33,595 bases of DNA from an uncultured Blautia sp. (GCA_900539525.1 UQCM01000029.1:1-33595), one strand, 5' to 3'; shown: positions 1 through 8,648, numbered from the stretch's first letter. The notes: a model not told the origin generated them from the sequence alone. Made by a program: numbers and translations.

Positions 1-3000
1 CTCTGCTGTCAGATCTGTCACACTGAGTACCTTGTAGCTGTAGTTACCGCTGTCAAATACCTTGCCAGGCTCAACCGGAACAACAGGAGCAACAGGAACT
101 TCTGCCGGAGACTGCGTTTTGCTATCCTTGACGGTCAATCCTCTCTCTGACTGAATCAATGTAAAAAGAATGGTTCTTAAGACAGATATCTCTGCATTAG
201 GATCCGCTGCTTTTGCATTCTGATATGCCGACTCAAAGGCATCCCAGCTCTCTTTTGTATAATTCTTCTGTCCCGCTGTATAGGTCGCTTCTGCTGTTCC
301 CAGTACACGGGCAAGTTCTTCCTGAATCTCTTTGCGATCCTTGTATTCCTGATTAGCGACCTTCAGTGATGCTGCTGCCAGAATTAACTGTGCCTTTGCA
401 CTCGCAACTTCTGTTACAGTCACTCCCTGTTTGTTCAAAACTTCCTCTGCTGCACTGATTGCATTCAAATATTCCTGCCAGGATTCATCTGTATATAAAG
501 ATTCATCTGCCTCCTGAGCTTTTGTAATCTCGCTCTGAAGTGCCGCCTTCTCCTCTGCAGAAGCCACAGGGTTTTCCTGCTCCAATGTTGTCGGGAAACT
601 GATCTGCCTGCTGTTTGACGCATCTTTTCCTGTCACCTTCACAGTATAAGTTTCCGTCGTATCCAGTCCTGATACAGTGACTGTTCCGGACGCCGCATAT
701 TTTTCAGTCTTCGAAATACTCTTTCCCTTTGTATCCGTAAAGGTCAGTGTAACCTCTTTTAAAGAATTCGAATAACCTGCAAGGGCATTCATGGCAAAGG
801 ATGCGCTTACTGCTCTCTGTGTTACCGGCACCGTAATATCTGAAGTACCTGTCCAGCCATCCAGAGCATACTGATAATTTGCCAGATCAGAGACATTTAC
901 ATACAGCCCCAGCTCACGGATGATCTGCTGGAACATAGCGAGATTTCCTCTTCCGTTCGGATGTACATTGTCTACCATCCATCCATATGTGGTTCCTTTG
1001 GCAATGTTATCATTTCTGACATTACTGCTGTAATCACGCCAGTTTTTCATATGATCTACAACTGTGATGTTCAGTCCCGAAATTTCCTGACGCATCTCTT
1101 CTGCAACTTCATGAATCGAATTAAACTTCTCTTCGTATCCGGAATGCGGTCCGTCAACAATCATTTCACACGGAACACGAAGTACAATACTGGTATTTGC
1201 ATTATTCCGATGGACTGCTCTTACCAGTTCTTTATAACGGTCCTTAAACTGCTGTACGGTAATGCCTGTTTTTGATGCCGTACCATTATCTGCAACTGTA
1301 TTCTCACCATTATAAGAGGTATCATTTGTTCCAAGCATGATCATGACAACATCCGGATCAAACTTCTCAAGGCGATGATCCTTCTGCGCCAGAGTTGTAG
1401 CAATCGTAGCATTCGACACACCTGTGTTCAGGACTACATCCTCTGTACGGCCAAGCTCATCCAGATATTTCGCAAACATCTGCGGTACATTGTCATACCC
1501 CTGCGTCACGATACCATGGGTGATACTGTCACCCATAAACAGATAGGTGACCGGCTCCTCCCTCGTAAGAAGGCTCTGAATCGTACGATTTGACGAAATA
1601 TTTCCATCCTCATATTCCTGTACCTGTCCCACAGCTCCGGAAACGGTAGTAATCTCTACCGGCCGGTAGGATTCTTTTATGCTTCCATCTGCTTTACGGC
1701 TGGTATCATATACCTGAAGGGTATATACAGTGGCCGGTTGAACGCCTCCAATGGTGAAGCTGAGATTTCCTGCTGGAACCTCACCTGACATAACCTGACC
1801 GGAGGCATCGGTAAGTTCATACGCCAGCTTAGCACTGGATCCCGCTATCGTCTGCGCATCTACGCTTACATAAATATGTTCACCATCCGCGGTCACCGCT
1901 GCTGTTGTTGCTTCCGTACCGTCAGCATTCTTCTTCGCTACGGTATAAGATCCATCTTTCATCGTAAAACCAAAGCTTGTAGCACTTCCGACACCCAGAG
2001 TCGATTTGATGGCATTTGCCACACTCTGATGACCGGCAGGCGTTAAACTGCCGTCAGCCTGCACCTGTGCTGCTGCCAGTGATGTAAGATCCACAACTCG
2101 GGTGCGTGTACCTGCAACCTCCCTGATTGCATCCTTATAGGCAGTGATCTGCGCATTAGCAGTGCTGTCTTTTGATGGATATGGTGTGAGCAGGAATGGA
2201 AGCTTGTCATTCTCATATATTTTGTCCAGGAGCTGCCTCAGTGCTGTTTTAAATGCAGAGATTCCTGCTGTTCCCTTCGTATAGTCAGAAGCCCCCACCA
2301 TGATACCTACTGCTTTTGTACCGTAAGGTGCGATCATCGTATCATAAGCTGCCAGAACAGAAGCAATATCTGCCCCTCTCCTTGCTGTGTTAAATACAAA
2401 ACGACTTCTCTCAATATAACTTCCGCCAGCTCGCAGATTATCTTCAAACAGTCCGACATAGTTACGCGTTGTGCCGCTTGTGCTGAAATCCGCCACTGTT
2501 TCCGTTCCTCCGGTAAACAGCCAGGTATTTCTGCTTCCCGCTGCTGTCATGACACTGAAATCATCTGTATTTTCAACTACCGTGCCTTCCTCTTTCGTAA
2601 TCTCCTGGAGCTCGGAAACGGTATATGCCTTATTGATCACAGTAATGAAATCAATCTGTCCGTTAAAAGCTGCCGATGCATAGTTGCTCTTCCGGCCGGC
2701 AGTTACGTATCCACCACCTCCAATCTGAAATACACTGTAGGCATCGTCCTGACTCTGATTAAATCCGCCTTTTCCCCAGTTGGAACCCCATCCTGTTGTC
2801 GCATAGAGATCCTCTCCTCCATCGATCACAAGACGGATATTGTCATTGACGTATCCCGTGGATGGTGCAAAGCTCACCGCTACTGTGTGCCAGCTGCCAT
2901 TACTCAATCCACTGGAAAATGACCCTTTCAGTCCTGCTGCAGCGGCTGAAGTAGCCTTTTTTGTATTTCGGATAACCATCCGGAACTTTCCGTCCTCCAC

Positions 3001-3426
3001 GGCAAAAGTCATGTTCTTTCCGGCATCCGCGTTTGTATCCACACCTGCACCGAACAGCAGTCCGTCACCGGACGTCTTAAAACGGATAATGACCGTCTGG
3101 TCATCATTGCCCTGCCTCAGATTGTTCAGGACCTCCATATATTTCCTGTCCGTTGTATCTGTAGAATAATCCAGATTTGTACTTCCCGCAAACGTCTGAT
3201 CAGACAGAGTGATATCAAAGCCTTTTTTATCACCTGCATAGCTTGCTGCTGCTTCTTCACGCACAGATTCCAGCGTGACCGCCTCCCGTGCGGTAATACT
3301 TCTGTCAGATTCTTCTGCTGCCTGGGCAGTCAGCGACATCTGCAATGCCGGCACAGATGTAACCGCAAGTCCAAAAGCCAAACACAATGATAACACTTTC
3401 TTTTTAATCATTTTGTTCAATTTCAC
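1..3426 (-). CDS. Secreted CBM40-like / double SGNH-hydrolase surface protein (C-terminus beyond window)
   Basis: Partial gene: 1142 codons are open from a GTG start to the left edge. The GTG is preferred because AAGGAGG lies 5 bases upstream; the next ATG, four codons in, is too far from it. Residues 1 to about 38 form a signal peptide (Lys-rich start, hydrophobic core, AQA-like cleavage site). Residues about 70-270 look like a sialidase N-terminal lectin domain (CBM40 type: TVIIRFKTSGDGLLFGAG, a GSWHTVAVSF strand). Residues about 300-475 form an SGNH-like domain with the motifs decayed (GGT for GDS, GASD for GTND). Residues about 625-835 form a second SGNH domain with intact FMGDSITHG (about 630), GTNDTSYNG (about 700) and VDNVHPNG (about 817). 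Two FIVAR-like helical modules follow (about 955-1095), then what looks like the start of a BspA-like region. Likely an extracellular carbohydrate esterase, possibly acting on sialylated mucin glycans. The substrate is inferred. Confidence 0.8.
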   Translation of the reverse strand, partial: MKLNKMIKKKVLSLCLAFGLAVTSVPALQMSLTAQAAEESDRSITAREAVTLESVREEAAASYAGDKKGFDITLSDQTFAGSTNLDYSTDTTDRKYMEVLNNLRQGNDDQTVIIRFKTSGDGLLFGAGVDTNADAGKNMTFAVEDGKFRMVIRNTKKATSAAAAGLKGSFSSGLSNGSWHTVAVSFAPSTGYVNDNIRLVIDGGEDLYATTGWGSNWGKGGFNQSQDDAYSVFQIGGGGYVTAGRKSNYASAAFNGQIDFITVINKAYTVSELQEITKEEGTVVENTDDFSVMTAAGSRNTWLFTGGTETVADFSTSGTTRNYVGLFEDNLRAGGSYIERSRFVFNTARRGADIASVLAAYDTMIAPYGTKAVGIMVGASDYTKGTAGISAFKTALRQLLDKIYENDKLPFLLTPYPSKDSTANAQITAYKDAIREVAGTRTRVVDLTSLAAAQVQADGSLTPAGHQSVANAIKSTLGVGSATSFGFTMKDGSYTVAKKNADGTEATTAAVTADGEHIYVSVDAQTIAGSSAKLAYELTDASGQVMSGEVPAGNLSFTIGGVQPATVYTLQVYDTSRKADGSIKESYRPVEITTVSGAVGQVQEYEDGNISSNRTIQSLLTREEPVTYLFMGDSITHGIVTQGYDNVPQMFAKYLDELGRTEDVVLNTGVSNATIATTLAQKDHRLEKFDPDVVMIMLGTNDTSYNGENTVADNGTASKTGITVQQFKDRYKELVRAVHRNNANTSIVLRVPCEMIVDGPHSGYEEKFNSIHEVAEEMRQEISGLNITVVDHMKNWRDYSSNVRNDNIAKGTTYGWMVDNVHPNGRGNLAMFQQIIRELGLYVNVSDLANYQYALDGWTGTSDITVPVTQRAVSASFAMNALAGYSNSLKEVTLTFTDTKGKSISKTEKYAASGTVTVSGLDTTETYTVKVTGKDASNSRQISFPTTLEQENPVASAEEKAALQSEITKAQEADESLYTDESWQEYLNAISAAEEVLNKQGVTVTEVASAKAQLILAAASLKVANQEYKDRKEIQEELARVLGTAEATYTAGQKNYTKESWDAFESAYQNAKAADPNAEISVLRTILFTLIQSERGLTVKDSKTQSPAEVPVAPVVPVEPGKVFDSGNYSYKVLSVTDLTAE

Positions 3427-3502
3427 TTTGTCCTCCTTGTTTTTAACTTTCATCAGCATCATTTTTACTAAAATAACCATGTAATCATAGTAATTTTTAA
3501 GT

Positions 3503-3531
3503 ACTATAACACATTTTTTTTTAACTTTCCA
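3503..3531 (-). promoter_or_regulatory. Probable sigma-A promoter of the SGNH surface protein
   Basis: On the minus strand a TATAGT -10 box (3503-3508), preceded by TGT as an extended -10, lies 17 bases from a weak TGGAAA -35 (3526-3531). The surrounding stretch is very AT rich. It leaves a leader of about 70 bases before the GTG start. Confidence 0.5.
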
Positions 3532-3570
3532 CATTTTTATACATTTTTTATTTTTAACACTTTTCTATTT

Positions 3571-3648
3571 GTAACTGTTCAGAGTCATGCAGATTTATAA
3601 ATATTTGCCTTGGGGAGCCTGCTCACCGGAGGCAAATTTTATAAATCT
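3571..3648. repeat. Intergenic palindromic repeat, family R1, copy 1
   Basis: Begins GTAACTGTTCAGAGTCATGC, then AGATTTATAAATATTTGCCT (3591-3610). After a 19-base loop this is matched by its near inverse, AGGCAAATTTTATAAATCT (3630-3648), so it would fold into a long hairpin. Related sequence occurs at 9731, 16521 and 20553. The GTAACTGTTCAGAG edge is the same as the terminal repeat of the mobile element at 16554. It lies between the cbiN terminator and the promoter of the SGNH gene. Confidence 0.7.
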
Positions 3649-3717
3649 ATAGGGTTTCCTAATAGCCGGAGGCTTTATCTCGGAAGGAGATCAGACTCCC
3701 ACCAAGACAAATTTGTT

Positions 3718-3768
3718 TTACTCACCACCTATAGAGGTGGGAGTCTTATCTACTTCCAAGATAAAAAG
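3718..3768. repeat. 51-bp repeat, family R3, copy 1
   Basis: Aligns without gaps to 17867-17917 with 42 of 51 identical bases by eye. The shared core is TATAGAG-TGG and CTTATCT-CTT followed by ATAAAAAG. On the minus strand both copies begin at the T-run of an intrinsic terminator. This copy follows the cbiN terminator; a GACTCCCACC arm at 3692-3701 can also pair with GGTGGGAGTC inside it. Confidence 0.6.
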
Positions 3769-3794
3769 CCGGAGTGCCACTCAGGCACCCGGCT
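3762..3794 (-). terminator. Intrinsic terminator of the cbiMN operon
   Basis: On the minus strand AGCCGG-GTGCC pairs with GGCAC-T-CCGGCT (3767-3794) around a TGAGT loop, with one bulged T. TTTTTATC follows. It lies about 20 bases beyond the cbiN stop codon. Confidence 0.85.
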
Positions 3795-3814
3795 CTCTGT
3801 CACATTGGTACTTT

Positions 3815-4132
3815 CTACTCTTCCCCGTGAAGCTTTCTCTGCTTCTTTCTCTCCACAAGCCTTCCCATAAAAAAGGCAATGACACCCACGCCGATTCCTG
3901 TCTGAATACAGAAAATCAGGCTTTCAATCTCGCCTGGAAGCTCTCCTCCGATGATCGTCTCAAGAACCGGTGTAAACCATGGCTCATATTCGCCGCTGAT
4001 CTCCTCCACCATGACGCTTCCTGCATCATCAGAACCGCCAAACTCAGCCCCCTTCAGGGCAAACAGCGGAACGATGGCAATGACAACTACCAAGATCAAC
4101 AAAATAATCACTGTCTTTGTATTCTTTGTCAT
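3815..4132 (-). CDS. cbiN: Cobalt transport protein CbiN
   Basis: A 105-residue small membrane protein with an N-terminal helix (about 7-27), an outward-facing loop containing the family's GAEFGGSDDAG-like motif (about 29-40) and a C-terminal helix (about 77-95) ending in a basic tail. CbiN is the accessory subunit that works with CbiM in cobalt ECF-type uptake. It starts one base after the cbiM stop, so the two are co-translated. No cbiQ or cbiO follows: a strong terminator comes directly after the stop. Assignment rests on size, topology, motif and position beside cbiM. Confidence 0.9.
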   Translation of the reverse strand: MTKNTKTVIILLILVVVIAIVPLFALKGAEFGGSDDAGSVMVEEISGEYEPWFTPVLETIIGGELPGEIESLIFCIQTGIGVGVIAFFMGRLVERKKQRKLHGEE

Positions 4133-4133
4133 A

Positions 4134-4883
4134 TTATCTGCCCTCCTTCATAAATCCGATTGCTTCAAGCTCCGGCTTCGCATAGGATTCCAGACCAATG
4201 ACGATAATGACGGTCAGGATACCCTCGATAATGGCCAGCGGAAGCTGGGTCGGTGCGAACACACCCAGAAACTTTATGATCGATGCTGCCACTCCACCCT
4301 GTGCGGAAGGATTTGCCATGGCGAGCTGGACGCTGGTGACACAGTAAGTCAACAGATCTCCCAGAGCTGCTGCAAGGAATACGCTGACTTTCTTATTCAG
4401 TTTCAGCTTCCCGCAGAGCTTATAGATTCCAAAGGATACGAAAGGTCCTGCAATCGCCATGGAAAAGGTATTTGCTCCAAGAGTCGTCAGTCCGCCGTGT
4501 GCCAGCAGGACCGCCTGAAAGATCAGAACGATAATTCCCAGGACACTGACTGCGCTTGGCCCGAACAGGATCGCACCAAGACCGGTTCCCGTCATATGGG
4601 AACAGCTGCCTGTTACGGATGGAATCTTCAGTGAGGAAATCACGAAAACAAATGCGCCTGCCATAGCCACAAGGGTAATGGTTTTCCTGTTTTCACTGAC
4701 GGTTTTCTTTAGGGAAAAGAAGCCCTTTACCAGAAACGGCAGGCAGATCACCCCCCATGCAATACAGAATACCGGCGGCAGATAGCCCTCCATGATATGC
4801 ATGGCATTTGCCACGGGTGCCACCGCAAATACGCAGGCAAATGCAATGGCCATTTTTAAAAAACACTTTTCTGACTTTGTCAT
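4134..4883 (-). CDS. cbiM: Cobalt ECF transporter substrate-binding membrane protein CbiM
   Basis: A 249-residue polytopic membrane protein. A signal-peptide-like segment (1-27) ends just before MHIMEGYLP (28-36). In this family the mature N-terminal Met-His pair supplies metal ligands, so cleavage after Ala27 would create the cobalt site. The SCSHMTGTGLGAILFGP segment is also typical. The start is supported by AAAGGAG 6-7 bases upstream. CbiM binds Co(II) and carries it across the membrane with CbiN and, normally, CbiQ and CbiO. The gene sits behind its own promoter and cobalamin riboswitch, so cobalt uptake should fall when B12 is plentiful. Confidence 0.95.
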   Translation of the reverse strand: MTKSEKCFLKMAIAFACVFAVAPVANAMHIMEGYLPPVFCIAWGVICLPFLVKGFFSLKKTVSENRKTITLVAMAGAFVFVISSLKIPSVTGSCSHMTGTGLGAILFGPSAVSVLGIIVLIFQAVLLAHGGLTTLGANTFSMAIAGPFVSFGIYKLCGKLKLNKKVSVFLAAALGDLLTYCVTSVQLAMANPSAQGGVAASIIKFLGVFAPTQLPLAIIEGILTVIIVIGLESYAKPELEAIGFMKEGR

Positions 4884-5007
4884 TTTATTCTCCTTTCAAC
4901 TGCTGTTCTTGTCATAAATTGCTGCTGTTCATCACTTTCTCTTTCTTTTCCTATCCCCTCCCTGCAAGGGCTGTGTATTCAGGAAGATTTTCCTGTATAA
5001 CAATAAT

Positions 5008-5033
5008 AGGTGCCCCCATCTCCGGGAACACCT
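5008..5033 (-). terminator. Probable terminator in the cbiM riboswitch expression platform
   Basis: On the minus strand AGGTG-TTCCC pairs with GGGGG-CACCT around a GGAGAT loop, ten pairs including two G-U, followed by ATTATTGTTAT. A second hairpin (TTCATTCT with AGAATGAA) lies just upstream in the transcript. This arrangement between the aptamer and the cbiM ribosome binding site fits transcriptional attenuation. The T-run is imperfect. Confidence 0.6.
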
Positions 5034-5105
5034 GTTCATTCTAAAGATCATAAAACAGAATGAATATTTCTTCAGCCCAGAAATATTTGATTCTCCATGT
5101 CTTTC

Positions 5106-5248
5106 TGCACCAAGTATCCTGGCTCTGCTTCCTCCTCCTAAGCGCCTTCCCGGCTTTCGCCAGTGGCATCTGCTTATTCGTCCGCAATACAGTAGTGGTG
5201 ACTGCCCGGTTTCAACCGCGTTCCTTGTACGATGTCGCCATCAATGCA
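5106..5248 (-). promoter_or_regulatory. Cobalamin riboswitch aptamer (Cbl-I type) upstream of cbiM
   Basis: The minus strand carries the canonical B12-box elements in order: GGAACGCGGTTGAAACCG, then CCACTACTGTA, GATGCCACTGG, CGGGAAGGCGC, and GAGCCAGGATACTTGG. TGCATTGA at the 5' end pairs with TTGGTGCA at the 3' end to close P1. The GCCACTG and CGGGAAGG blocks are the peripheral elements typical of the adenosylcobalamin-binding Cbl-I class. It lies between a sigma-A promoter and cbiM, and should shut off cobalt uptake when cobalamin is abundant. Confidence 0.92.
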
Positions 5249-5287
5249 GATATGGTTTTATGTATTGGACGTATCACGCCCATAATT

Positions 5288-5316
5288 AATATAACGCTTT
5301 CCTTTTCTTCCGTCAA
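5288..5316 (-). promoter_or_regulatory. Sigma-A promoter of cbiMN
   Basis: On the minus strand TTGACG (5311-5316) and TATATT (5288-5293) are separated by exactly 17 bases. Transcription would start about 35 bases before the riboswitch aptamer. Confidence 0.75.
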
Positions 5317-5346
5317 TCTGTTTTTCTTTCTGTCAGTGCTTTTTTC

Positions 5347-5437
5347 GTTACAGTTCACACGTCTGCCGGTTCGAGGTGTTTTCTGTGAGTGTAGCGTAGC
5401 GAAAGTCATGGAAAATAATCACGGTGTGAACACTAAC
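5347..5437. repeat. Intergenic palindromic repeat, family R2, copy 1
   Basis: A 91-bp element with imperfect 14-bp ends, GTTACAGTTCACAC and GTGTGAACACTAAC (12 of 14 match when inverted). The interior has CTGCCGGTTCGAGGTGTTTT and GTAGCGTAGCGAAAGTCA, both recurring at 27455 and 27933. Its right end overlaps the last bases of cbiC and supplies that gene's TAG stop. Confidence 0.7.
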
Positions 5438-6068
5438 CCCTCCGTCCGAGCATATACAGAAGCGCATTGCAGATACATGCGGCGATATTGCTTCCTCCTT
5501 TGCGCCCTTTCGCTACAATATAGGGCACATCTGTCTGCATGATCAGCTCCTTGGACTGTACCACATTGACAAATCCCACCGGGACACCGATGATCAGTTC
5601 CGGCTTTAAGCGTCCCTCTTCGATCAGCTCATAGAGCCTCACCAGGGCTGTAGGTGCATTTCCAATGGCAAAGATCAGTGGCTTTTCAAGGGATGCCGCC
5701 TTGTCCATACTGGCAGTGGCGCGGGTGGTTCCGTTTTTCCCGGCTGTCTCTGCCACATCCTCATCGGACATAAAGCAGAATACCTCACCGCCGTACTGTG
5801 CCAGTGCTTTTTTATTTATGCCGGATTTCGCCATCTGGGTATCGGTGATGATGCAGGCGCCTTTCCGGATCGCTTCTAACGCTTTCGGAACCACATTCTC
5901 AGAAAAGCAGAGGCTGTCCGCATATTCAAAGTCCGCACTGGTGTGAATACACCTCTTAATGATCGGCGCCAGTTCTTCCGGAAGCTCCCTTCCCAGCTCC
6001 TGCGTGATGATCTCGAAGCTTCGTTTTTCTATGTCCATGGGTTTTACTCGTTCCAGTTCTACCTTCAT
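5433..6068 (-). CDS. cbiC: Cobalt-precorrin-8 methylmutase CbiC
   Basis: Moves the C-11 methyl group of cobalt-precorrin-8 to C-12, giving cobyrinic acid. The 211-residue product from the ATG at 6068 matches family length. An open frame extends ten codons further, but that ATG lies inside cbiP and the chosen one has AGGGAG just upstream. The family His is in CIHTSADFEYA (about 42-52), and TDTQM and GNAPTAL motifs follow in order. The gap from cbiP is four bases, so the two are co-transcribed. It is the last gene of the biosynthetic operon. Its stop codon is formed by the edge of an R2 repeat, so the C-terminus may have been trimmed or replaced by that insertion. Confidence 0.93.
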   Translation of the reverse strand: MKVELERVKPMDIEKRSFEIITQELGRELPEELAPIIKRCIHTSADFEYADSLCFSENVVPKALEAIRKGACIITDTQMAKSGINKKALAQYGGEVFCFMSDEDVAETAGKNGTTRATASMDKAASLEKPLIFAIGNAPTALVRLYELIEEGRLKPELIIGVPVGFVNVVQSKELIMQTDVPYIVAKGRKGGSNIAACICNALLYMLGRRG

Positions 6069-6072
6069 CGCA

Positions 6073-7599
6073 TTACACTCCCTTCTCCAGAATCTCATAA
6101 ATCTTCTTCATATCCAGATGCTTTCGCAGGCCTTCCGCCAGCAGGTCATACTGTGTTTCTTTAAAAGCTGCAAAATCCACGCCTGTGATTTCAGCGGCAT
6201 CGATCCCTTTCTGCCGTCCAAGCGCTGTGATGACTCCCTTTGCCACGCCTTCCCGGTCAAACACTCCGTGCACATAGGTGCCGTAAATATTTCCTCTGCA
6301 GGCTCCATCTGCCTTTTCCAGGAAAAGCTGTCCCTCTGCTTTCCCGGCATAGTCTGTGATTTCTGTCAGGGGCTTCACGCCTTCCTTCGGCGTGCTGATC
6401 CCCATATGGATCTCATACCCTTCCAGTGCGACACCGGAAAGTCCGGACAGGATTCCCTCCGGTGCCAGAAAGCTTCCCTTTACTCTGGTCCTGGTCTTCG
6501 CTCCCGCAAATACGGTATCCACAGGAAGCAGTCCCATCCCCCGGATCTCTCCTCCGGCTTCTACACCATCCGGATCGCATAAGCTTTCACCAAGCATCTG
6601 ATAGCCGCCACAGACGCCGAAGATGACTTTTCCCGCTGCCGCCGCTTTCAGAATTTCCGCCTCCAGGCCGTTCTGACGCATCCAGAGCAGATCTTCCATC
6701 GTATTCTTTGTTCCGGGCAGAATGATCATGTCGGGATTTCCAAGCTCCCGCGCCTTTGACACATAGCGCAGCGAAACACCTTCCATGCTCTCAAAAGGAT
6801 TAAAATCGGTAAAATTCGAAATCCTCGGAACCCGGATCACTGCGATATCAATCAATCCCACTTCCTGTCTTGCGTCAAAACGTTCGGTGAGACTGTCCTC
6901 ATCTTCCACCTGGATCTGCAGATAGGGCGCCACTCCCACCACCGGGATCCCTGTCTTTTCCTCAAGCATCACAACACCCGGATCCAGAATCGTCTTATCT
7001 CCCCGGAATTTATTTATGATCATGCCTTTGATCATGGCACGTTCATCCTCTTCCAAAAGCATCACCGTTCCCACCAGCTGCGCGAATACGCCGCCCCGGT
7101 CGATATCCCCTACCAGCAGCACGGGGGCTTTGGCCATCTTTGCCATGCCCATATTCACGATATCATCTGCCTTCAGATTGATCTCCGCCGGGCTTCCGGC
7201 TCCCTCGATCACGATAATATCATACTTCTCTTCCAGACGGTGAAAGGCTTCCATCACCCGGGGAACCAGCTGCTTTTTGTAAGCGAAATAATCTCTGGCA
7301 CTCATGTTTCCAAGTACCTCTCCGCTTACGATCACCTGCGAACCTGTATCATTGGTGGGTTTTAAAAGAATGGGATTCATATCCACCGTGGGACGTATGC
7401 CTGCCGCCTCTGCCTGCATTACCTGAGCCCTTCCCATTTCAAGGCCATCCTCCGTAATAAAGGAATTCAATGCCATATTCTGGGATTTAAAAGGTGCCAC
7501 ACGATAGCCATCCTGTCTGAAGATTCTGCAAAGTCCCGCCGCGATCAGACTCTTTCCCGCGTTTGACATGGTTCCCTGTATCATAATTGTCTTTGCCAT
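6073..7599 (-). CDS. cbiP: Cobyric acid synthase CbiP
   Basis: Glutamine-dependent amidation of the b, d, e and g side chains of adenosylcobyrinic acid a,c-diamide, giving adenosylcobyric acid. The 508-residue protein has the N-terminal dethiobiotin-synthetase-like ATPase fold (MIQGTMSNAGKS at 6-17, GAGSPAEINL, GDIDRGGVFAQL) and a C-terminal class I glutamine amidotransferase domain with the nucleophile Cys in GVCGGYQMLG and the His in YGTYVHGVFD. GAGGAG sits about nine bases before the ATG. It overlaps the end of the upstream cobD gene by 19 bases, indicating translational coupling. Confidence 0.97.
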   Translation of the reverse strand: MAKTIMIQGTMSNAGKSLIAAGLCRIFRQDGYRVAPFKSQNMALNSFITEDGLEMGRAQVMQAEAAGIRPTVDMNPILLKPTNDTGSQVIVSGEVLGNMSARDYFAYKKQLVPRVMEAFHRLEEKYDIIVIEGAGSPAEINLKADDIVNMGMAKMAKAPVLLVGDIDRGGVFAQLVGTVMLLEEDERAMIKGMIINKFRGDKTILDPGVVMLEEKTGIPVVGVAPYLQIQVEDEDSLTERFDARQEVGLIDIAVIRVPRISNFTDFNPFESMEGVSLRYVSKARELGNPDMIILPGTKNTMEDLLWMRQNGLEAEILKAAAAGKVIFGVCGGYQMLGESLCDPDGVEAGGEIRGMGLLPVDTVFAGAKTRTRVKGSFLAPEGILSGLSGVALEGYEIHMGISTPKEGVKPLTEITDYAGKAEGQLFLEKADGACRGNIYGTYVHGVFDREGVAKGVITALGRQKGIDAAEITGVDFAAFKETQYDLLAEGLRKHLDMKKIYEILEKGV

Positions 7600-8648
7600 G
7601 TGTTCTGTCTCCTCATTATTTCTCTCAGAGCCTCCAGAAATTCCCGGTTTTCACTGCGGGTACGTACCGCGATCCGGTAATACCCCTTCGCCAGTTCCCG
7701 GTAATTGCTGCAGTCCCTGATCAGATATCCCTCTTCTCTGCATGCTTCTCCCAGATCCTCCGGTCCCCGGAAGAACAGGAAATTCGCCGCTCCCTCCCAG
7801 ACCGTCAGTCCAAGTGCCCGCAGCCCCTCTAGAAGATAAGCACGTTCCCTGCGGACAACCATTCTCGACTGTTCCACATATTCCCCTTCCGACAGTGCTT
7901 CCACTCCCGCCTCCTGGGCCGGAACGGACACACTCCAGGGCTGCATGACTCTTCGCATCTGTTCAAGTACTCTTCCATCCGGACAGATCCCGTATCCTAG
8001 ACGAAGTCCCGGCATCGCATAAAGCTTCGTAAAGGCCTTCAGCAGAAAAACATTCGGAAATTCTGACAGACAGGATTTCATGCTGTACCGCTCAGGCTCA
8101 TCCAGAAATCCGTTAAAGCACTCATCTACCACCATCAGGATCTGATACTCAGCGCATCGCCCTGCAATGCTGCGCAGCATCAAAGGATCCGTCAGCGCTC
8201 CCGTGGGATTGTTGGGATTACACAGAAAAAGAAGATCCAGATCGGGCGTGATCGCCTCCAAATAATCCTCCCCCAGAAGGAAATCCGCCGCTTCCTTTCT
8301 CCGGTACCATACAATCTCACACCCACAGCCTCTGAGGGCTTCCTCATATTCCGCAAATCCCGGTGCACTGAGCAGTGCCTTCCCCGGCCTTAATCCCAGA
8401 CACAGGGAAAAGATCAGCTCCGCTGCTCCGTTTCCGAAGATCAGCCAGCTTTCCGGAACCTGTTCGTGCGCAGAAAGCGCACTGCGAAGTCTTCTCTGGC
8501 TCACATCCGGATAGTTCTGTATCGCCCCGGCACTTTCTTTTACCGCCCGCACGACACTCTCCGGTGGTCCCAGCGGATTGATATTTGCAGAATAATCCAC
8601 CTTGTATTCCCGGGAATAAATATCCCCTCCATGCTTATGCTTTTCCAT
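7581..8648 (-). CDS. cobD: Threonine-phosphate decarboxylase CobD (PLP aminotransferase fold)
   Basis: Makes (R)-1-amino-2-propanol O-2-phosphate from L-threonine phosphate, the linker attached by CbiB. The 355-residue fold-type I protein has HGGDIYS at the N-terminus (6-12), NPNNPTG at 144-150, Asp175 in VVDECF, and the PLP lysine at about 208 in AFTKLYAMPGLRLGY. The sequence also resembles histidinol-phosphate aminotransferase; the Salmonella-type CobD assignment rests on the HGG start and its place between cbiB and cbiP. The gene name is ambiguous in the literature: this is the Salmonella CobD, not the Pseudomonas one. Confidence 0.9.
   Translation of the reverse strand: MEKHKHGGDIYSREYKVDYSANINPLGPPESVVRAVKESAGAIQNYPDVSQRRLRSALSAHEQVPESWLIFGNGAAELIFSLCLGLRPGKALLSAPGFAEYEEALRGCGCEIVWYRRKEAADFLLGEDYLEAITPDLDLLFLCNPNNPTGALTDPLMLRSIAGRCAEYQILMVVDECFNGFLDEPERYSMKSCLSEFPNVFLLKAFTKLYAMPGLRLGYGICPDGRVLEQMRRVMQPWSVSVPAQEAGVEALSEGEYVEQSRMVVRRERAYLLEGLRALGLTVWEGAANFLFFRGPEDLGEACREEGYLIRDCSNYRELAKGYYRIAVRTRSENREFLEALREIMRRQNTWQRQL

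Noticed and set aside
3951..4634. A 227-codon plus-strand frame
   Set aside because: It lies opposite cbiN and cbiM, both well supported, and its sequence is low-complexity antisense translation.
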